Notes under the pieces: generated by a model
The model's database searches: none
What the model was told of the DNA's origin: nothing
The model's input: only the letters and a program-made list of their open reading frames with translations
Position numbers and translations under genes: made by a program
In this document: in pieces, positions 1 to 12,404 of the stretch
Layout of the letters: each line of letters begins with the position of its first letter
Position numbering within the stretch: the stretch's first letter is position 1
Source of the DNA: Bolinopsis microptera
Lineage: Eukaryota; Ctenophora; Tentaculata; Lobata; Bolinopsidae
Direction: 5' to 3'
Length of the DNA: 64,000 nt
NCBI RefSeq assembly: GCF_026151205.1
Contig: NC_087078.1
Span: 9,812,675 to 9,876,674 of the forward strand

Positions 1-253
1 TTACACAATAAGATAGTGTTTACAGTTTAATTAACAGTTCTCGTGCCCCACCTAAATTTTCGAATAATTTTAAGCTAATTTTCGTTCAATTTTCAACCAA
101 ATGAAAGTCATAATTGAAATTCTGATAGGCAAGCAGCAAGCTGCAAGTTGACTGAGCAGTTGTTGCAACGTGCATACGCATACGGGGTTCCGCATTCCTC
201 TGAGTAGTACCTATGACCAGACCGATGATGTTTTCTGGTTAGCAGTAGACATT
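1..253. other. No gene recognised
   Basis: AT-rich sequence to the left of the foldback element. A short open frame runs through it from about 170 but has no recognisable family and crosses the end of the element, so I do not treat it as coding. Confidence 0.5.
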
Positions 254-1788
254 ATGGTCAAGTTCGGAGACAACCTGTACATAAAATCAGTCACTAATTA
301 CACTCATTTCACTGCCATAAACGGTAAAATTGATTATAATTTCTCTGACAGTCCAAGGGGTACAGGCTCTTCAGATATTATACTCCTAACCTTTCTATAA
401 TGATATCTGGGTTCAAAATTTAAATAACTCAACCTTGGTGGAGACAGTGGCCACCTGGAAATTACAAAAATAAAGGAGCTGTAAATCACTTATGAAAAAA
501 ACATTTACTCCAAATTTCCAATTTTAAGGTACGTAAGACAGGTGGGTACTCAAAAAGTGCCGGTTGAGCAGGTTTGTCTGCTCAACACAGGTGGAGCAGC
601 TCACTGACTACATGAGCTAATATAAGTGACTAGAACTAACCCTCTCATGCTTTTTAATTGCTCCAAAGTCCTAATATTTAATATTATGGGTTATACCAAT
701 CATATTTCATATAATAGGATCCTCAGAATCGGCTCAACCGAGGTGGAGACAGCATAACATGCAGTTCAAAATCTGTTATTCTGTAGTTTAGGAGCTGTAG
801 AGTGACTGTGGCAGTCCATTTGCAATACCAATGATTCTAAATCATCTACCAACTCATATTACAAGGCATCCTTGCTGAAAAGTACACTCAACATAGGTGG
901 AGACTCAAATTTGGCAAATTTGGGCGTAAATTTGACCTCAGAATTCAAGGTTCTCCACCGTGGTTGAGTGGTTGATGGCTAGTTTGATGAATTGTATACA
1001 TGCTAAAGGGTCACCCGATGTTATTTCTTCCAGAAATCAACTGCCAAAGCTTAACTCAACCCGGTGGGGCCAGTTTTAATGCATTTTTTAATGTTTTAAT
1101 GTTTAATCAACAATTTCTCCACCTTGTTGAGCACCTTTTCACAACTTTGATAGTTTTTTCATTTGCTAGAACACTTTGCTTTAAGACAGAAGGGGTAACA
1201 GTTTTATTATCCCCTACAGTAGCAGTTAACAGAGCAGATTAGAATTAGTGATAAAACCGATGAATTTAGGCATGTTTGACAGGCTTTTTACTGTTTCTTA
1301 ATGAAAGATCTCCACCCTGTTGAGCGTCAATGGAAAAAAACAAAATTTAACGGGAAGTAGAAAAGGCCGAGACGCAACTTTCTAGCTAACCTAGAACTCT
1401 CTAAACCTTTCTCCACCCCCGGTTGAGCAGCTTTGAAAAGTGCATTTAATTTCTCCACCTCGGTTGAGCACTTAAATAAAATATTGATAAAACCATCAGA
1501 TTGCAAATTTGATGTAGTTTGTGTTACCAATAACCTTTTTCACCTTAATCAAAAGTTTCTTCAACCAGAGCCAGTCTCCACCTTAAATCTCCACCTTTTA
1601 AGGGTTTGTTTAATACCACCTGTATCTGCTCAACCGTTCAACCTTTTAATTTTTTTTTTACTCAGAGAAAGTCCTGAAAAATGTCTTGTCAGCCATATAA
1701 TCAGGGAGTTTCATTCTGTGTTGAGCTGGCTCCACCACACACTTCTAAAAAAGTAAAAAATGTACAGGTTGTCTCCGAACTTGACCAT
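254..1788. mobile_element. Foldback/MITE-like element with 28-bp terminal inverted repeats
   Basis: Bases 254-281 are matched exactly, in reverse complement, by bases 1761-1788 (core ATGGTCAAGTTCGGAGACAA). Inside are about a dozen copies of an 18-bp near-palindrome of the form GCTCAACCnnGGTGGAGA. They read mostly in one orientation in the left half (about 427, 581, 733, 888, 1052) and mostly in the reverse in the right half (about 951, 1117, 1309, 1410, 1451), as expected if the two halves are mirrored arms. No transposase is visible, so it would be non-autonomous. No clear target duplication was found. A decayed inverted duplication of unknown origin is the alternative. Confidence 0.6.
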
Positions 1789-3046
1789 CATTATAGCCAA
1801 GGGTAATATATCAAATCACGATCTACAAGCAGTACGTAGCAACGAATTACGAGAGCAGACAAGATGTAACAAGAGTAGACAAGTTATTATCAAGAATGAC
1901 ATGCAATTGGCATATCCTACCAGACCCCGGCCCTTGAGCGCGATTGCGCGTGTGAAACACAGTTGTTCCCTTTTTGTCATGCAGGCCTGAGCATCAAAGC
2001 ACAATAGTTCCCGATTCACGACACAACTGTACCTTTTTAGCATGCAGGCGCACTTAATCACTGGTTAGTTCCAATTAAGCGACGCAGTAGTACCCGATTC
2101 AGGGCACAGGGGGGACTCGAGGCTTCCCCTGGTAATGCGATCACGGAAGGCAGGCCTCCCGCTCGGAAGCGGCAGCTCTCGATACGGGAGGTACGTATCG
2201 AGAATGAGTCGGACCTGAACATTTTTAAATCAAAATTTGTTCGAAGTTTTTCTGAAAACCACTTTTCTCCACGTTTCATGCTACCCTGTTCATTATTAGC
2301 CGAAAGTATTTTTTTTGTTTTTCAAAGTCTAGTGAAAAAAGTTTTGAAATATCCGGCAAAAAATCCGGCAAAATTTTTGAAACCGGAGCCGGAACCGGAT
2401 ATTGAAGCCGGATATCCGGCCGGATCCAGATTCAGCCTGATATCCCGGCCTCTTAACATATTTTAACTACATCATATATCATTTCAAGTCCCAGTTAACA
2501 GCTAGACGCATTCCTCATTTCGAGGTGTTTAGATAATTGGTTTACAGCTCCCCCAAACCAATTATAAAGTCTAATATTTCGCTTCCGTTACCCAGTCTCC
2601 ACAGCGGTCTGATATAGTTGCTAGCTCTTCGTTGGGTATTGTATATTCTTGTTATTGTGATTGGTGACGTGTTAAGTGATAGCAAGACATTTAGATATGA
2701 GAGCGAGCGCTAAAAGTAAATACGGTTTTTAGTTTTTACTCATTCGATCCTTGATCTTATCATAATTTTGATTACAATTTCTTTCACATTATATCAGGTT
2801 GCATTGAACAATCCCAAATGGTCCGTAAAAATGAATAACGTGATCCATGATCAGTTATTCCCGTTATTTCGTATTTTTCCTAAGACGGTTATATAATATA
2901 TATTATAATTTATATCAATGTCTTCTATTAGTATTCTGTGATGAAATATTTTTCATTAATATCTTTGATTGATTGTTACTATTATTATATATATCTGAAG
3001 TGTACCGTGCATTGATTAACATGTCTCAGTAGCAGAAGTTAAGAAG
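1789..3046. other. Intergenic; degenerate repeats
   Basis: No gene recognised. Bases about 1940-2110 hold degenerate repeats of roughly 70 bp sharing phrases such as acagttgttccc and gcatgcaggc. Bases about 2350-2460 hold a cluster of CCGGAT/ATCCGG palindromic words. The last few hundred bases are the upstream flank of the Ly6-type gene; a possible splice acceptor (tctcag) lies around 3026-3031. Confidence 0.4.
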
Positions 3047-3601
3047 ATGAAGATAGTATTAGCTGTAATAGCTGCAAGTTGTATTGTGATTTGTACCAAG
3101 GCTACCAGCTGTTACCAGTGCAGTGTAGCGATGCGGCCTTAAAGTACGACTCCGATGGCCGATGCCGCGAAGGAAAGTTTTGAATCGGGTGATGGAATTA
3201 AATTTATACGAGATAATTTTTCGGGCTGTGACTCATCCCACATGATGGCTTGCGATGAAACGGATGGCGAAAAGGACTGCGGACATGTAAGCGTGAGTGT
3301 AGTAGGTGAATCAATGTCAGCTGAATTTGTCTATAGAGAATGCTTGCCGGCCGACAGTTCCACTGCAACAGGGAAACTCACGGAGGGTATGGTATGTGAG
3401 GCAATGGAAGAACCTTTAGGAGAAATCGGATTTGATACTGATACTCTGTCCTGCAAATTGGAAGTCTGCAGTACTGATAACTGCAACATGAAATCCCAGG
3501 ACGACGGAGAAAGGGAGAACTATGTGTCCTCGGAAAGTAAACTAACATTCTCTTTCCTTCTCATCCAGCTCGTCTCTTGCCTTGCAGTCACTCTATTTTA
3601 A
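3047..3601 (+). pseudogene. Ly6/uPAR-type (three-finger) GPI-anchored protein with an in-frame stop
   Basis: From ATG 3047 the frame encodes a hydrophobic signal peptide and then the Ly6 opening motif (CYQC, about residues 22-25), followed by an in-frame TAA at 3140-3142. The same frame then stays open to 3601. It includes several spaced Cys pairs, the family-typical ending CSTDNCN and a hydrophobic C-terminal tail suited to GPI-anchor addition. The total would be about 184 codons, longer than a minimal Ly6 domain. Family members are extracellular, disulfide-rich proteins tethered to the outer membrane. An internal ATG at 3155 could start the downstream part, but that would lose the signal peptide and first cysteines. 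Pseudogene, null allele, stop readthrough or a base error all remain possible. Family assignment is good; the functional state is uncertain. Confidence 0.7.
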
Positions 3602-3930
3602 GCTTAACAAGACTTAGACAAAAGAATGTAACGATTTATGTGACATAAACAATTATAACTATCGTTACGAATTATAAGGGTAATATTATGTAGAGTTAGA
3701 TTATTCTATGCATGTAATGATAACGATAAGATCTTTATTCTTCACGTCCTGCAATTTTAGTTTTAGGTCTGAAAAAATCAGTACAACATGTTTTGCGTTT
3801 ACTATCATTGTGGTCGATTGTATCAACATTTTTATATGTTTTGGGTGCTCATACTCATAGCCATAGCAAAATATTTGTTCTTTCTCTCACAACTCAGCTT
3901 TGTTATAACTATGTATATTAAAATTTTCGG

Positions 3931-3936
3931 AATAAA
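3931..3936 (+). promoter_or_regulatory. Candidate polyadenylation signal AATAAA
   Basis: AATAAA lies about 330 bases after the Ly6-type stop codon at 3601 and is followed by AT-rich sequence. It is a plausible end for that transcript. Confidence 0.45.
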
Positions 3937-4460
3937 AAGTTACACTGGTAACTAATTGTACTAAAGATTTACTAATATAATGTAGAACTTGTGAAACTGG
4001 TAAGATTTGCAGACTTCTGAAGCTTTTAAAACTTTAAAACTTTAAAACTTATGCTATATTTACGAGTTTAAATTTGTTATAAAATACTCCGAAAGCATGT
4101 CAAAATGTTGTGTCATAGTGCATAGCTTGATCATGATGGCCATCGAGCCATTTTGGCATAATATGTTGCTGCAATAAAATAAGTGCTCGCAGGCATGGCC
4201 CATGGGCCTCTAAAAGTCTCAGTCTGTGCAATAGCTCTAGTAGACCGGATGAAGTGGTGGAGAGGGTGACAGACAACTGAACCCAATTGAACCTAGTTCC
4301 CACGCAGTTAACAGGCACTCAATCAGCTTAATTGGGTGACCAATCATCTTAAATCCCAAATCGACAACTGAACCCAGGTCATATTACAACTGCACCAAAA
4401 CTGGAAATACGACAACTGAACCCAACGATCGGATTTTCAGGTCCTCCTTCTTCGCAGAGG

Positions 4461-4515
4461 ACTGTCAACTGTGGTCATTATCACTATAGGATAGATCATG
4501 ACCACTGTAAAATAT
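4461..4515. repeat. Dispersed hairpin repeat, copy 1
   Basis: The pattern CTGTGGTCAtTATCACTA ... TGACCACTGTAA recurs near 38224-38270, next to a LINE relic. The ends (CTGTGGTCA/TGACCACTG) can pair as a hairpin. It may be the 3' tail of a retroposon. Confidence 0.4.
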
Positions 4516-4627
4516 TAATACATACATGCTACATGAAGAGGTCTCCTTCTAGCCGGTGGAGAGATTGAGAGAACAGCTTTTCCTGAAAAGGTCATGATCT
4601 GGTGCGCCATCAATTCTCGTGGAATCC

Positions 4628-4739
4628 TTGTATCACGTCGTGACCCCCACGGTCGTTTCCCACTTTATCGTCCTGACGATACAGGGGGAGCCTGCGCACT
4701 CGTGCGGCGGCGGGTCATACAACGTATGCGGTATGACAA
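4628..4739 (+). mobile_element. hAT-like MITE, copy 1
   Basis: A short element with ends TTGTATCACG and GTATGACAA that holds the GC-rich block found in two inverted copies at 22467-22555 and 22744-22839. It is flanked by an exact 8-bp direct repeat, TGGAATCC, at 4620-4627 and 4740-4747. The copy has diverged. An 8-bp duplication and short TIRs suit hAT-type transposition; the superfamily is inferred. Confidence 0.65.
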
Positions 4740-4749
4740 TGGAATCCTA

Positions 4750-6320
4750 GGACCTTACTTTTACGAAGAAAACGGAAGTCGGAAGTACTAGTAAAGTGAC
4801 GGTCAACGGAGTTCGCTATATGGATTACCAGAAAACCTTTCTGGTAGTATAGGGGCCTAACTTCAAAAATAAAAAAATAGAAACGTCTAAGTTAACGGTG
4901 ACGATAATGATAATAAGATCATAGCGAAATTGTGGTGAATGACAACATAATAATAAAGTGAAACTGATTGTTTTCAAAGTATTACCATGACACGATACAG
5001 AAACACTCGTTTGCTACAACAAACGAAAGCGAACTGAAAAAAGTGATGTCAATATAGAAAATCAATTAATCAACTTCAATGGACAATCAACTCTCAGCTA
5101 ACAACGAGGGCTTCAAATCTAAAACAGATATCAATGAAAATAGCACGAAACAAGCCGCCTCATGAACTGCGACTCCAACTAAAGGATCTTTAAAACTGTT
5201 TACATCAGCAGAACAAAACAACTAAAGAAGCTCAGATCCCGCCCTCCCTCACACCTGCATTTAAAATAATATCAAAACAACCGCCAGTCACCTGACCTCC
5301 CAACCAGGCAGCCAGGACGCGGTTAGATTGGTGGCTTTGTCTGATCACCGCCTCCCCTCTGATAACAACAAAGCTAAACAACAGTTTTAACAGCCTGGTA
5401 TGGTGAATTAGCTCTGTTGTGCGTGTTATGTGACTGTGAAATTGCACGGTAACTCCGTATGTAGTGTAAAGATAACGAAGAACAAAGATAACGAAGCGAC
5501 TAAGAATTAGTTGGAGGGATAAACATGACGACCAGAACATTATTGATATTGCTTAACAAATTTTTGAAATAACGTGGAGGAATGTTTAAATAAAGAAGAG
5601 GGGGTCGTTTTTGTTTTTGCCATCTTGATTTAGGCTTTGGAATTTTCGGAAATTATTTACCATGCTCCTAAAACTGCATATCTCAATAAGAAAAGTGGCA
5701 AAAATGGTTCCGCCTTTCGGAGGACAGAAACCCTTAATCAAACTTCCAGGATAAATGGAAACTAGCGATCATCCTCAAACTGGCAATAGAATGGTCAATG
5801 TCCAAACCGTGCGACAACTCCAAGATCTCCCAAAGAAAAATCACCACACCACTCCTACATACATAACGTTCAATCTAGACCTACGTTTAACACAAACGTT
5901 TGGAGCAAACAATAGCAACTTGTAAATGTTAAAACCCCATTCCAATATAAAGTATACGCTGAAATTATATGATAAAACACTGGCGCTCACTATCAAGTAT
6001 TCAAGTATTCAAGTAGCTGGAACAGTGTAGTGCATCAGTGTGCATGTTTGAGTTTATTTGCGAGGATTGCGGAATTAATTTACTACGACGGGTGGTTGGC
6101 TGACCACAAATACATTACAATAATATAATTAAAAACAAAGTCTGATACAACACGAGTCAAAACATGACTCACTAAATCCTCACTAAACAGCCAGCTAGCA
6201 CGTCCTATCCTGTCATGAATATTGTGGCTAAAAGTAACGTGGATGGTTGGAATGGAGGTGAGGTGCACGTGATAACGCGGGGAAAAATAATTTATTAAAT
6301 AAAGTAGCTGAGTATCTGAG
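4750..6320. other. Gene-free stretch
   Basis: AT-rich, with no recognised coding sequence on either strand. The remaining 3' exons of the CCDC97-like gene (minus strand, left of 7577) were sought here by eye and not found; they may lie here in diverged form or beyond the window. Confidence 0.4.
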
Positions 6321-6324
6321 CCGC

Positions 6325-7119
6325 AGATGAGAGAGGTAGAGAGAGCAGTAGAGAGAGGTAGAGAGAGGTAGAGAGAGAGGTAGAGAGAGAGGTAGAGAGA
6401 GGTAGAGAGAGGTAGAGAGAGGTAGAGAGAGGTAGAGAGAGGTAGAGAGAGGTAGAGAGAGAGGTAGAGAGAGAGGTAGAGAGAGGTAGAGAGCAGGTGA
6501 GAGAGAGATAGAGAGAGGTAGAGAGAGCAGCTTAGAGAGAGAGGTAGAGAGAGGTATAAAGAGGTAGAGAGAGGTAGAGAGAGGTAGAGAGAGGTAGAGA
6601 GAGAGGTAGAGAGAGGTAGAGAGCAGGTGAGAGAGAGATAGAGAGAGGTAGAGAGAGGTAGAGAGAGGTAGAGAGAGGTAGAGAGAGCAGGTGAGAGAGA
6701 GGTAGAGAGAGAGGTAGAGAGAGAGGTAGAGAGAGGTAGAGAGAGAGGTAGAGAGAGAGGTAGAGAGAGGTAGAGAGAACAGGTGAGAGAGAGGTAGAGA
6801 GAGATAGAGATAGGTAGAGAGAGGTAGAGAGAGGTAGAGAGAGGTAGAGAGAGGTAGAGAGAGAGGTAGAGAGAGAGGTAGAGAGAGAGGTAGAGAGAGA
6901 GGTAGAGAGAGAGGTAGAGAGCAGGTGAGAGAGAGATAGAGAGAGGTAGAGAGAGGTAGAGAGAGGTAGAGAGAGGTAGAGAGAGGTAGAGAGAGGTAGA
7001 GAGAGGTAGAGAGAGGTAAAGAGAGCAGGTGAGAGAGAGGTAGAGAGAGCAGGTGAGAGAGAGGTAGAGAGGGGTAGAGAGAGCAGGTGAGAGAGAGGTA
7101 GAGAGAGAGGTAGAGAGAG

Positions 7120-7196
<77 letters not shown>

Positions 7197-7395
7197 GAGA
7201 GAGCAGGTGAGAGAGAGGTAGAGAGAGGTAGAGAGAGGTAGAGAGAGCAGGTGAGAGAGAGGTAGAGAGAGAGGTAGAGAGAGGTAGAGAGGGGTAGAGA
7301 GCAGGTGAGAGAGAGGTAGAGAGAGGTAGAGAGGTAGAGAGGGGTAGAGAGCAGGTGAGAGAGAGGTAGAGAGAGAGGTAGAGAGAGGTAGAGAT
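6325..7395. repeat. GA-rich satellite (GAGAGGTA)n with a pure (GA)n core
   Basis: About 1.07 kb of interleaved 8-10 bp units (GAGAGGTA, GAGAGAGGTA, GAGCAGGTGA), with a pure GA run near 7130-7190. It lies downstream (minus sense) of the third CCDC97-like exon. The long open frame across it (6083-7420, minus) is low-complexity Ser/Leu/Tyr translation and not a gene. Confidence 0.95.
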
Positions 7396-7576
7396 ATGGG
7401 ATTAGAGCCACATCAGCCACCTGACGGGGTGGCTCTGATTCGTGGTTTTCAAGACTGTGCTGTAAACACGAACTGCATAGTTGTTGTACTGGGGAAAGTG
7501 TCGAGTAGCACTGAGGATTAATAATTTAATCATGATGTTAAGGAGTTTATTATCACAGACGGTAGAACTAACTTAC

Positions 7577-10500
7577 CTATCATCTGATAGTGCAACTTCT
7601 GGTCCCGTTCTTTCATTTCCTCGTCACTAAAATAGGCTCCTTCAGATATCAGCTCTTGCATTCTTTTGTATCTCCTGTTTCTTATCACTGATAAAAACGT
7701 ATGAGTGTCAGGGCAAATAACTTTTAAAAGTTTTAATTCTATCACATAACATAACAGTTTGGATTTAGAAGCGAGACTATTGGAAGAATGCCAATTCCGG
7801 GCAGTTCCTAAGAAAGACAGTCCACTACGGGTAGACTTTAGGTAGAGAACTTAAGACACTTTAGGTAGAGAACTTAAGACACTTTAGGTAGAGAACTTAA
7901 GACACTTTAGGTAGAGAACTTAAATTTAGGGTAGAGAACTTAACTTTAGGGTAGAGAACTTAACTTTAGGGTAGAGAACTTAAGACACTTTAGGTAGAGA
8001 ACTTAACTTTAGGGTAGAGAACTTAAGACATTTTAGGTAGAGAACTTAAGACACTTTAGGTAGAGAACTTAAGACACCTTAGGTAGAAAACTTAAGACAC
8101 TTTAGGTAGAGAACTTAAGACACTTTAGGTAGAGAACTTAACTTTAGGGTAGAGAACTTAAGACACTTTAGGTAGAGAACTTAACTTTAGGGTAGAGAAC
8201 TTAAGACACTTTAGGTAGAGAACTTAAAACACTTTAGGTAGAGAACTTAAGACACTTTAGGTAGAGTACTTAAGACACTTTAGGTAGAGAACTTAAGACA
8301 CTTTAGGTAGAGAACTTAAGACACTTTAGGTAGAGAACTTAACTTTAGGGTAGAGAACTTAAGACACTTTAGGTAGAGAACTTAACTTTAGGGTAGAGAA
8401 CTTAAGACACTTTAGGTAGAGAACTTAACTTTAGGGTAGAGAACTTAAGACACTTTAGGTAGAGAACTTAAAACACTTTAGGTAGAGAACTTAAGACACT
8501 TTAGGTAGAGTACTTAAGACACTTTAGGAAGAGAACTTAAGACACTTTAGGTAGAGAACTTAAGACACTTTAGGTAGAGAACTTAACTTTAGGGTAGAGA
8601 ACTTAAGACACTTTAGGTAGAGAACTTAACTTTAGGGTAGAGAACATAAGACACTTTAGGTAGAGATGCTCAAGTTTAATTCTCCGGAGATTGGATGAAC
8701 TAGTTCAGATTTGGTCCGAACTGCAGTATTTCAGTTTAATATCCAAACCTTTATGTTGATTAGCGTCTTTTGTGAGTTGGTGCAAGTAGTGTGTTACTAT
8801 AGGATCAGACCTGTGTTCCTTGAACAGGGCAACATCTTCTGGCTGAGAAACAACTGAGTTTACCTTTCGTTTATTAAGTTATTATTCAGAACTACTTCTT
8901 ACCTACTATTAGTATTGCCACACTAAGTCTCGCTTGAATGACTTAAATGTACATCTTTGTTGGGTATATTTTAATGTCGAAGCGTGTAATAAATATTAGA
9001 ATTTATTTATTTTTTATACTATATGGCCTAGAAAACATTCACAAACCATAGCTAATAATATGATAAAATATAAAGTTTGCTTCTTTGATATTATGGTGTC
9101 TGAACTCTAAAGTCTCTCAAAACTAAAAGGCAACTGTGAACCGGTATTGCTCTCTTGATGAGGGTATTAACACAATTTCCACTCCACTACTCGGAGAGAC
9201 ATTTACAGTTACCTGTAAAACAGAAGGAACACGTCTTGTACTTATTATTAATATTATTATTATACTCAGAAAATTGCGACACGTAGTTTGGTGAGTCTGA
9301 GTAGCAATGTTCTTAAAATGCATTATTTCAGTGAGGTTACTTGTTTACGTACCTATGTTGGAGCTGATCAGTGGCACTCCTTTCAATTCTATAATATTTC
9401 TATTTGATTTAAATCTATGGTTCCATGACGATATTTAGTGGTTCACATCTTCCATGTGGTTGTTAATTTGTGTCCCATCAACAATATATTTTCAACAATT
9501 TTTTGTTCAATAATTGTTATGAGTGATACTCTTGTTCATTTTTACACATTTGCTCATATCACTCACAGTCAGCCGCTCTGACATGGTTAACCACCTTCCT
9601 TGTGTTGTTGGTTAATCATATAAGCGGGATATAAATACCCTATTTCATTTCATCTTCTTTTTGTTAGTTCGAATTCTCAAGAGTGATTGAGATCGTAATG
9701 ATTTATTGCAGAGTATGACAATAGCGCCAACTTCAACGATAGAGCACAAGCCAAAGTGGACTGTCAAAGATTATCAACTCCTGGCATTCAACAGCTTGAT
9801 AAAGTTTGGAGACTCAGTAGAAATCTATCTACCTGGTGTGATTACACAAAAAGTTGCCTATGAATTGGATTTGAGCAAGATTCAGGAAGGGTTTTTGGGA
9901 GTGACCATGTACATTGCCATGGGAATAGCCATACTTATCGCCGCCCCATTTTCTGACAGGTGAAGAAAAAACTGTTGATTGATCAAAATAATTATCTAAC
10001 TGTAATTTAACTGACAGTTTGACTCCCAATAAGGGCTACACTTCCGATCTAATAACTATACTTATCTTCTTTCTCTTTCTCTTTCAGTTTCTCTTTCTCT
10101 TTCCCACAATCACTAATACATATTCCCACAAAGATTTGGAAGAAGACCAGTACTCCTCCTCTCCCTCTACACTTCAATTCTCTTCACACTCCTCTGTGCG
10201 ATAGTCCCCAACTACACAACCCTCCTCCTCTCCAGAGCCCTAATAGGTCTGTGTGTCGGGCTGAACATGTCCACTGTCGGTATATTCTACGCTGAACATG
10301 TATCTGATCGGGGTCACTACGCTTTTGGGATTTTTCTGGCGAGTTTTGTGTTTTCAGCAGGTGGTGGCTGGGTTGCTCTTCTAGGGTATTATCTCCTAGA
10401 TGTAGTAGGATGGAGGGTATTCGTTTTGTGTACCTCAATTCCTCTTTTTGTGCCACCTATACTTATACTACACTGTTGCATAAAGGGAGAGAATAGGAAT

Positions 10501-12368
10501 AGTGGGACTGAACAACCTCTATTGGTTACTCGAGGAGAAGGAGATACACCGAGCGAGTCTAAGGAAATCATCCATGTTGAGAATCTCGCCTCAAGGCTTA
10601 CCAAAGTCAGTCTCTTTGTCTTTATCAACATCTTCCAAGGATATGGGAGTATACTTCTGCTCCCAGGATTGTTACGAGATAAGAACGAGGAAAGGTGCAA
10701 GGTACTGATGGAGAACCAGGAGGGACCCTGTAACAGTGTGGTAGATGGTAATCAGTTCCTGATTCTAGCTCTGGTAACGGGTGCTGGCAACTTGTTCGGA
10801 CGCGGGGTGGGATATCTTCTCATTAGAAAGATTAGATTCCGAATCCTTCAACCAACTCTGGCATCAATCCTTTCTGTCGGATATCTCCTTCTTTTATTCA
10901 AGAATAAAAGTATGATATTGGTTGTTTGCTCAATGGGGTGGTGTAAGATAGTTTACTCAATGATGCGATGTGAAACTTCTCTCCTTTCATACGATCCTAC
11001 GTTCTTCGGAACAGATACTATAGCTAAAGCAAGTGCAATCGTTCTTGGTAGTGGTATGTTCGGCTCCGTGATTGGTAATGGGTGTGCTGCATTCCTCAAC
11101 CCCCACATCACGGTACAGGTCACATTTGCGTTAAGTTTGGTACTGATTGGAGTTGTGTGCAGCATAACAGAGCGAGAAAACTAAATAACCACCTTGTCGG
11201 ACATAATTGTCACGGACATTACTTTCACGCTGAAGACCATAGCGTGAATAATTATGTCCGTGAAAATTATGTCCGTGGTATTAATTAAGGTCCGTGAATA
11301 ATAAAGTCCGGTAATTATTTCTATTAATTATAGTGTGTGTGTCCCTACATATGCGTAGATATGTGTGTAGCCGATTACTATATTAGCTAATTAGTATACT
11401 AGGACAGATATAATCACTCCTCAGTCACATTCACTCTGTATTCAATTTACATAACAGTAAGTTAAAGTACTTAAGTTATAACACCATGATGACTATGACT
11501 TTGATTTCAGCAAAAGAGTAAAACAATTATTAAAAAATCACCACAAATGTTCACAATGTTTTGGAAATTTTTGGGCGGTCATGAGCGTGAATAATTATGT
11601 CCATGAAAAATTTGGTCGGTGAAAAACTTGTCCGTGACAATGATGTCTGATAAGGTAGTTAGAATCATTACGAAACTCCACATCCATGAAGTTTTAAGTT
11701 TCCCCGCAGTTTAATGCCCCCCCCCCCCCCCCTAAAAATGTACTGTACCCCCCCCCCCCCCTTAAAATGTACCTCCCCCTAAAAATGTACTGTACCCCCC
11801 CCCCCCCCTTAAAATGTACCTCCCCCTAAAAATGTACTGTACCCCCCTTAAAATGTACTGTACCCCCCCCCCTTAAAATGTACCTCCCCCCCTAAAAATG
11901 TACTGTACCCCCCTTAAAATGTACTGTACCCCCCCCCCCTTAAAATGTACCTCCCCCCTAAAAATGTACTGTACCCCCCTTAAGATGTACTGTACACCCC
12001 CCCCCTTAAAATGTACTGTACGTGACACGGAACTACTGTGAGTGAGACGGAACTAGACAGAACATGCCAACAATCTGGTGACTTGTAAACTAACACCACT
12101 ACAATCTTCACATAATATCAGGGGAAGTGGAAGTTAAAAAGACTCTGACCAGCTTGCTTGTGAGCTTGTAATGTTTTATGCAGATTATTTGTGAAGTTAT
12201 AGGCTGGGGGGACAATGGTATAAAATGGCATAAAATGGTATAAAATGGCATTAAATGGCATAAAATGGCATAAAATGGCATAAAATGGAGACTTTTATAA
12301 GGAGAAAATGGAAAAACCCTTGGGTAATTCTCCGTTTATGCCATGTTATGCCATTGCCCCCCCCCCCC

Positions 12369-12404
<36 letters not shown>

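Noticed and set aside
6083-7420. 445-codon minus-strand open frame
   Set aside because: Translation of the GAGAGGTA satellite into repeated Leu-Ser-Tyr-Thr; no protein character.
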